From: Prunella strophiata
Lineage: Eukaryota > Chordata > Aves > Passeriformes > Prunellidae
Reading direction: 5' to 3'
Length of the DNA: 64,000 bases
NCBI GenBank assembly: GCA_036583965.1
Contig: JAZBQD010000013.1
Span: forward strand, 8,988,763 to 9,052,762
The position numbers and the translations under genes were made by a program. Below, in pieces: positions 46,705-57,642 of this stretch (positions within the stretch are counted from its first letter, which is position 1; each line of letters starts with the position of its first letter). The notes beneath the pieces were generated by a model. The model saw only the letters and a program-made list of their open reading frames with translations, ran no database searches and had not been told where the DNA came from.

Positions 46705-47160
46705 CACTTTTTTTCATTTGTGCTGATTTGCATATTAATAGTTTGCATATTAAACAACTACTTCAGAGGGTGGGCGGGCTAATGAATGCAGCAGTCTCCT
46801 CTATTTTAACTCAATTTGCCTCATCCATATTCCAATGACTTTGGGGATTGGTATTCAGTTTTCATTGAAATTATCCAAGCCAGACCTAATTTGTGCTGCC
46901 CTTCCATTAATCCAATTAATTAGCACCATTGATGTGCGCTGCCTTTGTGAGGCGCTTTGTGCGGCGGCGCTGCCGCTAATGACAGCCCGGGATCAGAGCG
47001 AGTAACGAGCGAACCAAAGGAGCGTTTGACCCCGCCTGGACCCTCACACAATGCAGCACTTTGGAGCCCGGAGGCTCTCATTTAGGTTCGATAGTCCAAA
47101 TTATAGACAATAATTCAATATTCTTTGTGGGGAGCTGAGCAAGTGTCACCCTGTCATTTG
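46705..47160. promoter_or_regulatory. Strong candidate conserved non-coding element with tandem octamers
   Basis: Repeat-free. TTTGCATATTAA occurs twice as a direct repeat (46727-46738, 46742-46753) with a 15-bp period. Further TAATTAA-type cores lie at 46905-46925 and a CpG-bearing segment at 46935-47035. The core TTTGCATATTA also occurs in the 20.7-kb block. POU-factor binding is inferred from the motif. Confidence 0.42.
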
Positions 47161-48333
47161 TTTAGCTGATAATTTTAATTTTTTTTTCCCCCCTGCCTCT
47201 TTATTTATGTATTTTTTTTTCCCCTTTTCGTTATTTTCCGACCTGGCCTTCCTGCTCCACCTCCAGCATTGATTTCTGACCTTGTTCTGCTGAGAGGGCT
47301 GAGGATCTCTTTACTCTGAAGGAATTCATTAACCTTTCCCCTGCCCAGAACTGGAGAGAAAATCTTTATATTTTTAAGTAAGGCAAATAAACACTGGCAG
47401 TGACTAGCAGAGTCCCTTCTCTGGCTGCTCCCCAAGAACTCCTGTGCCAGCTTAAGAACTGCACCTGGGGTTCATTTTTTGGGTAATTTTTGTTTAGAGA
47501 TATGGTTTAAATACTGGCTGAGCTTCTCCAGACCCTACTCAATGACCATTTTGGGTCCTGCCTAACTCAGCATAGTCTGGGATTCTGTGAGGAGTTTCTG
47601 CACTGGTGACCACCCCACTTCTTCCCCTTGCTGTGGGCTGGCTCCAATGTCCCCAGAGTGGCCAAGACCAATTTAAATTGGTGCAATTAAACATGGCAGA
47701 AGAGCAGCAAAAAGCCATTCCCATGGCCAGGACACATCCTCAGAGTGCCACCAAAACCCCTGGGAAAGGGGGTGTGGAGGAGCTGCAGATGTGTCCAGAT
47801 GCTGAGGAAGCAGCCACTGCAGCTGGCATGCCTGTTCTCCCCCACCCCTCCTTCCCTGGCTCACCAGAGGAGGAGAAGCTATTACAGGAAGAATTTAGCT
47901 GTGGTTATCCACAGGTAGGTCACTAAACTCATTAAGGTAATTAATTACACACGGCACATTCACTGTGTCCACAAGTGTTTGAACTGTGAGGAGACAGGAA
48001 TTGTCAGTGCCTGGGAGGACAGAGAGTCAATTTGCACAGGGATATGGAGATTTGGGTGCTCAGCTTCCTTTCAACTGGAGCTAAAGCTGAAGGGTTTTTC
48101 AGGAAAAATCTCAGGAGGCAAGAAAACCCTACTGCAGGAAGGCTGTGTGTAATTTGGTAGAACCATTGTTTGGGGTGAAACAAATCATTTGAGACTTTTA
48201 AAATCTCTCAAGTGATAATCTAAAAATTGCTACAGGAATAAAGGTTGAACCTGGTTTTAACTCTACTTTGTTTTCCCCACTACCACTAAAATTTCACTCT
48301 GGGAAAAGAGGGGTGGTTCTGTGCTGGAATGAG
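47161..48333. other. Unique non-coding DNA with T/C tracts
   Basis: T8C6 at 47180-47193 and T9 then C4 at 47212-47224. Remainder ordinary; no gene recognised. Confidence 0.4.
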
Positions 48334-48376
48334 GTTTTCCAGAAGTTTTCCAGAGGTTTTCCAGAGGTTTTCCACA
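48334..48376. repeat. 11-bp tandem repeat, four copies
   Basis: GTTTTCCAGAR repeated at 48334, 48345 and 48356, with a partial fourth copy at 48367. Confidence 0.9.
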
Positions 48377-50449
48377 TCAGCCTGGTCACACCTCCCTGCA
48401 GGCAGGCTGGGGTCCCCCTCCTGTGGCTCTGGTGGGTCAAAGTGCTGCCAGGGGTGTTCACTCCTTGCTGGGCTGGGGCTGTGGCACAGGGGACATTGTG
48501 TCCATCCTGTGGCTGTGCCAGTCCCCCCCATAAGCCACAGGAATGGGTTTGGCATTGCTGAATGGGGACTCTCCTCCTGTGGCTCTCCATGCTGTTCCCA
48601 ATCACTCCTCAGCATTATAAATCATGCTATTGCAATAGCAGCTTATACACTCAGTTGCCTGCAAGATTTTCCTGATTAACCTTAAAATCTGCTATAAATC
48701 TTATTCCCTTCCTTTCTCATGGAGCTTCAGGGACACAAACAGGCTCTGCTGCTGCTGGGGCTGAGGTGCTGCCTGCACTGTGCCAGCTAAAATGGGCCAG
48801 GGGAGCTAAAAAAACCCTTTGAAACCTTCCTCCTCTCTGGGTCCTGTGCTTTCTGAGGAGGAGGAGGAGGAGGAGGAGGGACACAGGGCCATGAGCAGCT
48901 GTTTCCTGCAGCTCCAGCTTTGCCACGCTCCAGGGGCTTCCCAAACTTTTGATAACCCCTCTGGATGATCTTTGGTGGTGGCAAGAAGAGCAAGTGAAGC
49001 ACCCAAAGGCAGGTGGCACTGAATGGGTATTTATTTCTTTGTCTGAGGTGGGGGCCCTGGTACCAACCTGCACGATCCCACTGCCTGTCTGGCACTGCTG
49101 CAGCAAGATCCTGTTTAGTGGCATCACTCAGGACTTGTCACATTGTGGTATGTCACAACATGTCAGGCTCTGACAGGCTGGATACCTGCTATTAACTCGA
49201 GACTAGTTGCAAATACAAAATAGAGGTGGTGAATGAAGGCAGTGCCAGGAGCAGGGTGGATGCTGGTGCTGGCACTCAGGGTATGGCTCTGCCAGCCCCA
49301 GCTTTGCAGAGTAGCCCAGGGCTCTGGCATGCTCAGCTTGGAGATGGGAACACAGCCTCCAAAATGGTGCCAGAGAGCTGGATTTGGAAAAAAAAAGAAA
49401 AAAATCCTCCTGACACCTAAGTGTCAGTTTAATCCTGACAGAGCATCCTGGCACTGTCAGCACCACCAGGAGCAGCAGCACCTGCAGCCTGTCCCTGCTG
49501 TGGCTGTGGCTGGGCCTGATGCCCCTGGGAAAGGTGCAGGAGCAGGACAAGGCTGGAAGCTGAGGTGTGCTCAGGGGAGGGATTCCTTCTGCTGCTGCTA
49601 TCTGGCCTGTGGAAGTCCCTGAAGCCAGTTTAATTAATTGGCTGCCTGTGAGTGCAGCACAACAAACAGTCAGGTCTCCTTTTGCCCCTGTTTGATAGAA
49701 TTCACCTTTAAATCTGGAGTTTAATTACAGCATCACCCTCCCTCTTCACACCCTTCCTCCCAGGAGCTGGACAAGCCCTGTCTTGAAGGATTTTTGGCCT
49801 CCAGGACCTCACCTGGGACATCTGGGAGGTGTGGAGCCACATGGACTGAGTGAGGGAGGGTCCTGCTGCAGGAGATGGGGCTGTAGGGAGGGGAAACAGC
49901 TGGGACCTGGTGGCTAGGGGCAGAGGGAGGGTCCTGCTGGGACCCTCCTGCAGAGCTGTGGGGAGCACACAGGCGCTGTGCTGTGCTCACCTGTGACAGT
50001 CCCTGGGTGTTTCTGCTCCTGGTACCCACAGGCACCCTGTGGGGAGCACCCCTGGTTTGGGAGCAGGAGCTGCAGCACTGTGGGGCTGACTGGAGGAGAG
50101 GAGAGTTGGAGTCCAGCTCTGCTGGAGGCCAAGGCAGAGCTCATGAGCTGCTGTTGGAATCCTGGCACCTCCACATGATGCTGCTGGCTGCTGCCCCGTG
50201 GCAGCCACATCTTTCAACAGATCCCAGGTGGATGACAGCTCTCCCATGTCCCTCCCTGTCCTGGGATGTCCCTGGCTGGCTGGCTGGTGCATCCTCACCA
50301 TCCAGCTGAGTTGGGGGCATCCAAGCAGAGCCTGGCACCCCCTGACACCCCAGAGGAGCCAATCCTCAGTGCCCGCACTCCCTGTGCTGCTACAGAACCC
50401 CCTTGCCTCCCATAGTCCCTCATGCTGTAACAAGCCAAAAACCAGGCTG
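48377..50449. other. Unique non-coding DNA
   Basis: Ordinary GC-moderate single-copy DNA. A short (GAG)n array lies at 48855-48879. Frames up to about 150 codons overlap on both strands and are unrecognised. Confidence 0.4.
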
Positions 50450-50960
50450 GTTTTTATTTGCTTTATTATTAAGCTGATGAGGTTATTTAGCCCGTTTTAT
50501 GCCCCATTAAATTCTGTGTTTAGGAATTCTGTGGAGAGCTTTGCAAACACGCCGCCGGGCTCTGCCTCGGAGCGCCCGCGCCCGTGTTTGCTCCCTGGGT
50601 ATTCTCTGCTTCCCCAGCCTGGTGTGGCTGAGAGAGATGAATGCTCTGTCTGTTATTGTCACCTCTACTCACTTTTCTTTTCCTTTTTTTTTTTTTTTTT
50701 TTTTTTCCCCATGCTCTCATCACTACTTTGAGTGCTTCTTATTTTCCTCGTCTCTGCAAGAAGCCATAAAATTCACCCAGCCCGTGTGTGGTGTGGTGTG
50801 CACTTACAAATTACCACTGAAAAATGAATTGCCTTGACAAAATCTAATGTTTTGTGACACAGCACAAATATGCATTTCATTCTTGAAGAGAAGGAAAAGG
50901 AGCTCATTGGAAATATTAAATTAAGCAGTGTAACAGCTGAAAATAATTTGGTTTTCTGCT
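50450..50960. other. AT-rich block with poly(T), possible regulatory DNA
   Basis: 50450-50530 and 50790-50960 are AT-rich and repeat-free; a CpG cluster lies at 50550-50585 and a T23 run at 50684-50706. Confidence 0.3.
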
Positions 50961-53005
50961 CTGTTGCTTGTGATTTGGTACGGAGTTTGAGGTGGCAGGG
51001 CAGTGCCTGTTTAGAGTGTAAAGCACACAGATGCCTCGGATTTTATTCCTTGCTTTGGAGCAACTTGTTTTCTCTGGTGCTGGCAGCTGGTGCAGCTCAG
51101 AGCACAGGTTTTGGGGAAGGTCCTGGGGGCAGGGAGCTGAGGGGGAACACTGTGGCCAGAGTGTGGAAATGTTTTCCATGGCGCTGCAGTCACTCACAGG
51201 AGACCAACACGGGGCTGCTCCTCTGGAGGTTTAGAACAAAAATCCATCCCCAAGAAGAGCAAAGTAGAGCAGGGCTGTGTTTGGGAATTCCTGCAAACAG
51301 CCCTGGATCCCCACTGCATCCAGGCATAAACAAGCTTTTATTCTCTTTATGGCCCAGCCCTTTAATTACCTGCAGGGTTCTGCACGGTGACTCATTCCCA
51401 AACCAGGGTGGCTCCTTGCAGAGAAGTGGAACTCCCTGGTGTGTCACTCCCCCTTTTGTACTTGCTGATCCTTCTCCCTCCTGTGCTGCCCAGGGGAGTC
51501 CCTGCAGAGCACAGGGCACTGCTGGAGCTGCACAGCCAGGCACAGAGCCCAGCAGGGTGACACAGGCTGAGGGCAGCTGGGCAGGGCTGGTGGCACCGTG
51601 GTTGGCAGCTGGGCACTGAGGAGCTGCTCATTCAGACCTTTCCCTGCCAGGTGCACGGCCCCAAGGTGGCTGTTGGACCTCTGTGCCTCAGGGGGGATTT
51701 CTCATCACAGCTACTGGGGTTTGTTCTTCAGTATTAATTATTTATTGTTCTTAAAAAAGTATCTGGAAAGGGACCAGGCCTCCAGTGGGACAGAGACCAT
51801 GAAAACACTTGGGAAGCAGGAGCCTGTGGCCATGCCACAGCAAGGGATGGTTTTGGGGCTGGGGGTGCTGCAGTTCCAACCTGTCCCCCACTGGTGGCCA
51901 AGCCAAGGGCAGCTGCCAGCTGGGCCTTGGGACCAGCCCAGCCCCAAGGGCTCTGTGATCAGCTCTGCTTCCCTCCAGCAGGAGCCAAGCACAACCTGCC
52001 ACTCATGCCAAGGTATCTTTGGCACAGGGATGTGGGTAGAAAACCCACAGGAGTGTCAAAGCCATGGACAGTCTCCAAAGTGAGAGCAGTGTTTGACGGG
52101 GGAGAGTATGCTTTGGAAAATTGACTTGATCCTTGTTTGGAAGCAGCACTGAGAAGCACACGGAGCCCTCCACAGACACACACATGCTGCCTTGAGGATC
52201 TCTGCACAAAGCAAAGCACTGGAAACATGTTGTCATCCACCTCCTCCCTCTCATTCCTGGCAACTGAGTAAATATCCAAGGAGCTGCTTATATCCAAGAG
52301 CAGGAAAGCAGCCTACCCAGCCTGGAACCACGGCAGGGAGCCCTGTGGTGCTTGGTCCTGCTGGAGTCAGGGGGTTCCATCTCCTGCTTCCCTCCAAGGG
52401 CACCTTGGCAGTGCCCCCCTTGCCTGCTGGAGAGGGGCTGGGCTACAGGAGGGTGCCACGGGTGAGCCCCACACTTATCTGGATCATTGACCACTTGCCA
52501 GGAGAGCTGGTTTCTCCTCTCCCATAGCTAACACCAAGAGCCAAGGACTAGACATGGCACAGCTCGTGTTGTTTTAGCATCCCTCTTCTTAAAAAAAGTA
52601 ATTAAAAAAAAAAAAAAAAAGGAAAAAAAGGAAAAAAAAAGAAAATCTGGACAACTTCCCAGATTGTACATCTGTCCGTATAATTTACACCACGAGGATG
52701 AGGAAGTGAGGAGGGCTGTAAACTCTTTCCATCTGTGCAATGTGTGTGATGATTTTTCCATTCCTTCCTCGCCTCCCCCACCGAAGCCCCAGGCTGGAGG
52801 GGCTCTGCCAGCAGTGGGCAGCCCGGGGTGCCAGGGCCAGCTCCGTGCTCTGGGTCTGGCTGCCAGGCCTGGGCCCCCCTGCCCCTGCCCTGGCTCCTCC
52901 TGTGCCATGGGAGTGCCCAGCCACCTGCCAGGAAATGGCACTCGCTGAACGTTTTCCCTTAGAACTATTTTGACTGAAAAGGGTGGGTTTTTTGACAGTC
53001 GGGTT
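50961..53005. other. Unique non-coding DNA with A-rich tract
   Basis: Single-copy. A-rich tract at 52591-52645 (runs of 7, 18, 7, 9 A broken by GG or GT). Frames up to 249 codons (50870-51619) are unrecognised and run across mixed composition. Confidence 0.4.
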
Positions 53006-53249
53006 CACAGAATCATGGAATCATTAAGGCTGGAAAAGAATTCCAAAAGCATCAAGCCCAACCTTCAACTGAGTACCCCCATGCCTACTAAACCATATCC
53101 CAAGGTGCCTGTCCACTCATTTTTTGAACATTTCCAGGGATGGTAGCTCCAGCACTTCCCTGCTGCAAGTGCTTGACCACTCTTTCAGTAAAGGATTTTT
53201 TTCTGATAGCAAACTGACTTCCCTTTGAAAAACTCCAGCTCCTGCCTGG
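53006..53249 (-). mobile_element. CR1 LINE 3' end, reverse orientation
   Basis: Reads from its 3' tail: 'cacagaatcatggaatca', 'ttaaggctggaaaagaattc', 'atgcctactaaaccatatcc', 'ttttttgaacatttccaggg', 'ctctttcagtaaaggat'. Well-preserved tail, 5'-truncated. Confidence 0.95.
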
Positions 53250-54049
53250 ACCTCAGATGGGTCATCATCAGGAAGCCTCACCAGTGCACTGAGGCTGGGA
53301 AACGACTGTGATGACCCCTGAGCACAGGTTTCCAGTTGATCACTGGTGCAAAGGTTTTTGTTCTTAGCTGGGCTGGATTTCTCAGGGGAAATCCCTGTGC
53401 TCCTGGCAGGGCAGCCTGGCTCACTGGGCCTCGGTGCTGCTCAGCTGCAGCTCTGCAGCTCCACCAGCAAGAGATGAATGAAGGAGCAGGATGGTGCCAC
53501 CTCCCAGCGCCCACTCACTCCCTGGCACACCAACAGCAGCTGAATTTCTTTCACATTTCTGGTGAATCACTCCTGGGCGTGCGGGTGGGCGCCGAGGGTT
53601 TCTCTGGCCCCGCAGCCCTGCTGAGCAGAGCCTGTGCTGGGACACCCCGGGGCCAGCAGCACTCACAGAACCCCCCTGGCACCACTGGCATGCCAGGGGC
53701 ATGGCGAGGGGGTGGCAGGCTGCCCTGTCCCTGCACCTTGTCCCCAGCACAGGCGATGTGTGGGGCTGCAAGAACAGCTGCAAAAACAACCCCCAGTGAT
53801 GCCATCCCTGGGCACTGTGTCCCTCCTTTTCCAGGAGGAGCAGAAAGAGGCCTCTGTTCCTGGTTCCAGGAAAAGGCTGGTGCCTTCCATCTCTGGAGGA
53901 CCTCATGCCTGGGTTGGAGCCCTGCTCAGGGAGCAGACGAACAATATTTATCCTTCCAGGTGCTCTCCCTCCCTAACCCCTTCCCCTCCGGTGGCTCCCG
54001 ACCCGCGGCAGGGATTGCCCCGCGCCTCCCGCTGGCAGCGGAGCGGCAC
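53250..54049. other. Unique non-coding DNA
   Basis: GC-moderate single-copy sequence; frames up to 241 codons on both strands unrecognised. Confidence 0.4.
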
Positions 54050-54330
54050 CGAGGAGGTTAACAAACATTAACAAACTTTGTGGGTAGGCACCAGGCAGGC
54101 GCTTCCTCCGGCTTGACATTCAATTCCGATTGGTGTGACTCATTAGCTATTTATTTATTTAAAGCCACGGAGCTATTTGCAATATTTTTTAAGCAGCAAA
54201 CACAGTGTGTGGGCAGGGAGCCGTTCTGCCTAAATGTTCGGCTCGGTGACACTGATGATAACTTATCAGAATAAATAAGGAATCTTCCAATCATGGGCTG
54301 TTCACCGAGGGAGTGTTTAGTGTGAGCTGC
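54050..54330. promoter_or_regulatory. Candidate conserved non-coding element
   Basis: Begins with a direct repeat GTTAACAAACATTAACAAAC-like (54056-54076), a forkhead/HNF1-type motif, then AT-rich DNA with ATTAGCTATTTATTTATTT and TGATAACTTATCA (GATA-type inverted pair, 54255-54267). Repeat-free. Function inferred. Confidence 0.38.
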
Positions 54331-55574
54331 GGCAGAAAGTCATAATGTTTCCTTCTCAGAAACTTTTTACCAGTCTGCGTGTTACATCCAGGTTATATCC
54401 CTGTGTGGGCAGCTGCCTGCATGCCCAATTAAAAATGGAATACATCATCCCTCTTCTCCTCTCCCCAAAACCCTCACAGCTCCACCAGGTCCCTCCTGGA
54501 GCAGCTGCCTGGGGGGGTTGGGTTGGGAATAGGCACAGGAAAGGTTTGGGCAGAGCTGGGTTGGTGAAGGGGGTGCAGGGAGCTCACATGGTTGTGCTTC
54601 AAGAACAAACTTTTGGCTAATTATAATTTGGACACTTCCCTCTGTTTTCCTGCCAGCAGCAATCACCCGAGCTCCCATCCCAACCTGGTGGGCCTGGGGG
54701 TGTGCAGAGGCTCAGATCAGGAACCTGAAAAAGCAAACACTTCACATCCCCCCATGTTTTCAAGTTATCTCATTTTTATATAACCCAGCTTGGTACAAAT
54801 CCAGGAAAAAAAAAAAAATTGTTGCCATTATTTCCAGGGAAAACGGGGCTTTTCTGCCATTTTGAGGTTTAAAATTTCACTTCCTTAAAACAGGAGCCTC
54901 TTGAAATCCTGAGAGATGATGACCTCCTCCACGCACCAAAGGCCCAGCAGCAGTTCAGTTTGTGGAATCTTCCAAAGCAAATCCTTCAGAGCACTGGGGA
55001 TGGGAAATGCCCCTTCCTGCTGGGCTGGCAGTGCCCAGTGGTGCAGGGGGTGCCCGTGTCCCTGTCACACTGTGGGTGCCACTGCTGCTGTGCCCACTCC
55101 TGGGGCAGCTCTGTTGGAGAGGAGGGCAGGTCCCAAAGCAATCAGCTTCATTTTTCACTCCAATTCTCCACATTCTCAGGACTCCCCCATGGCTGTGCTC
55201 CTCCTTGCCACATTCCATGCTGGAGGTGGGGCAGGACACAGGCTCAGCCCAGCAGATGTGTCCTTGTCCCTGTCCCTGTGCCAGTGGGCACTGCTGTGAG
55301 GGCAGGGGTAACCCCTGTGCTGGCTGCCTTCAAAACCAGCTGGATTATTTTGGAGGCAGCTCTGGGGGGTTTTAACACGCCCTGACTGCTGCATTTTTTG
55401 CATTCTTCTCCTTTTCTTCTCTCACACATTTCCCTCAGTGCTGAACAGAGCTGCTGGAGCTGCAGCTGGGGCTGGGCCAAGGCTGGGGCTGAGCACAGGG
55501 GGCAGTGCTGGAGTTTGGAACATGCAGATGGGGGGGTTCTCATGAACTCTGCCTGCTGTCCCCATAATTCCAAT
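54331..55574. other. Unique non-coding DNA
   Basis: Single-copy; A13 run at 54806-54819. No gene or transposon recognised. Confidence 0.4.
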
Positions 55575-55747
55575 GAGGCTCTGGCACAGCCCAGAGAAGC
55601 TGTGGCTGCCCCTGGATCCCTGGAAGTGCCCAAGGCCAGGCTGGATGGGACTTGGAGCAGTGGGAGGTGTCCCTGCCCTATGGCAAGGAGTGGAACTGGA
55701 TGGGCTTTAAGGTCTCTTCCAACCCAGTCCAGCCTGGTACTCTCTGT
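55575..55747 (+). mobile_element. CR1 LINE 3' end
   Basis: 'ctggcacagcccagagaagc', 'tgtggctgcccctggatccc', 'aggtgtccctgccctatggc', 'gggctttaaggtctcttcc', 'aacccagtccagcctg'. Terminal octamers degraded. Confidence 0.9.
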
Positions 55748-56233
55748 TTCTCTGCTAACAATTCCAAAAAACTCCCTCCTGCCACAGTGCTTAGCACAAA
55801 ACTCGACTATTTTCATCTTCAAACTCTGATTATCAAAAAGAAGGGGCTGGGTGCCTGGCAGAGCGAATCCCTTTGTGAGCTGCTGCCTGCTGCCACAGTC
55901 ACATCACGTTACACTGTGCTTCCAAACACACTGTGACACGACTGCTGCAACGTGTGACAGGCAGGGGACCCGCCAGGAAACACCAGGAACCCGATTTTCC
56001 AAGCAGCATTTTTATAGAAACAACCACAATGCCCTTTTAACTCGTATTTATGGATTGCTAAACGAGGCCTGCCCACAGTTTTGCAAGTCCTGGAATCAGC
56101 TGGTTGCAGTACCTGGAGGGGGATGAGATGTGGAGGCAGAGGAGGAGGGGAAGTGCCACAGCAGGTGGGGTGACTCAATGTCCCTGCAGGGCCCACAGTG
56201 GGCACCCAGGCTTGAACCCTCCATGGCATTTTA
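55748..56233. other. Unique non-coding DNA
   Basis: Single-copy spacer between two CR1 tails in opposite orientation; nothing recognised. Confidence 0.4.
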
Positions 56234-56625
56234 ACAGAATCCCAGAGTCAATCAGGCTGGAAAACACTTCCAAGGTCATCAAATCCAGCCTGTGCCTGAT
56301 GCCCACCTTGTCACCAGCCCAGAGCACTGAGTGTCCATCCAGGCATTCCTTGGGCACCTCCAGGGATGGGAACTCCAAACCTCCCTGGGCAGCCCCTTCC
56401 AGTCCCTGACCACCCTTTCCATGAGGAAATTCCTCCTGCTGTCCAACCTGACCCTCCCCTGGCACAGTTTGATGCAGTTCCCTCTCATCCTGTTCCCTGG
56501 GAGCAGAGCCTGACCCCCCTGGCTGTCCCCTCCTGTCAGGAGTTGTGCAGAGCCACAAGGTCCCCCCTGAGCCTCCTTTGCTCCAGGATGAGCCCCCCCA
56601 GATCCCTCAACCACTCCTCATACTA
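56234..56625 (-). mobile_element. CR1 LINE 3' end, reverse orientation
   Basis: 'acagaatcccagagtcaatc', 'aaacacttccaaggtcatc', 'tccagggatgggaactcc', 'gaccaccctttccatgagg', 'ccccctgagcctcctttgct', 'cctcaaccactcctcat'. The longest CR1 copy in the window, about 390 bp. Confidence 0.95.
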
Positions 56626-57474
56626 CTCACATTTGGGCTTTTGGGTTGAGCATCAATTACTGGAAAAGCTGTTCCTGGTGAGACTCTGGTGCTGGCTCAG
56701 ACACTCCTTGCTGTGACCTGCCAGCACAGTGTCCCCAGCAGCCACCAGCCAGGGTCCCCCCACGGCTGGGGACAGGAGAATCCCCTTTGCTGGGGCTTCT
56801 GCACCTCTTTGCACCACTTGCTCTCAGCCCCCCTCTTCCTCTTGATGAGCAGCTAAAAATCATGGCAGTGTCTGGCAGGACAAAGCCTGTGACAGCAAAG
56901 GGAATATTAGGGTCAAGCTTTATTAAGAAAGAAGCTATTGAAATGACATCCTCCAACATATTGCTATTAGGGCCTTGAAGAGTCTTTGCCTCATTAATGT
57001 AAAAGGGAGGTGGCAATCTTCCTGATCAACAGTGGCAATTTATTCTAAAGTGTCCATTTTCTGGATGTCAGAGGAAGACTTTTATTTATAATCTTATTTT
57101 CAATTTCCACAAAGAACACTTCACTCACTCTCTGGGCAGGTTTTTTTTTGCAGACAATAACGATTATAAAACGGTGCTCTGCCCCCTCCCCAAAATCCCC
57201 CTTGTAGTAGTGTTGACATATGGAAATGAATCAAAATGTAATAGGCATAATTACCAGCATTGTGTGCAGGCTGCAATTAGTGTCTCTTCAAAGCAGACTT
57301 GTAATCAAAAGACACCAATAGACAAGGGGAAGGACTGGGCAGCCACTCCTGGGATGAGCCAGGGCTGGGAGAAGTTTCCCACCACTGGGAGAGCAGCAGG
57401 TCCCTGTCCAGGGTGAGGATGATGGGTCAGTGGTCCCAGGAGCCAGAAGCCACCCCTGACAGCCCTCAGGTGTC
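56626..57474. other. Unique DNA with candidate conserved block (56850-57260)
   Basis: 56850-57260 is AT-rich and repeat-free with many TTAT/TAAT cores; T9 at 57142-57150. Regulatory role inferred. Confidence 0.3.
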
Positions 57475-57642
57475 AGGGCAGGCTGGGGTGTCCAGGGAAG
57501 CTGTGCATCCCCATCCCTGGCCAGCTTGGACAGGGTTTGGAGCACCCTGGTGCAGTGGAAGGTGTCCCTGCCCATGGCAGGGGGTGGAACAAGATGAGAT
57601 TTAAGGTCCCTGGTGAATTCCCCCAGAATGTTCCATGATTTT
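57475..57642 (+). mobile_element. CR1 LINE 3' end
   Basis: 'gtgtccagggaagctgtgc', 'gaaggtgtccctgcccatgg', 'gagatttaaggtccctgg', 'gttccatgatttt'. Degraded tail. Confidence 0.88.

Noticed and set aside
50870..51619. 249-codon frame as a gene
   Set aside because: No recognisable domain, mixed composition, overlapping frames on the other strand, no splice or promoter context.
53336..54061. 241-codon frame as a gene
   Set aside because: No family resemblance and equally long frames in other phases.
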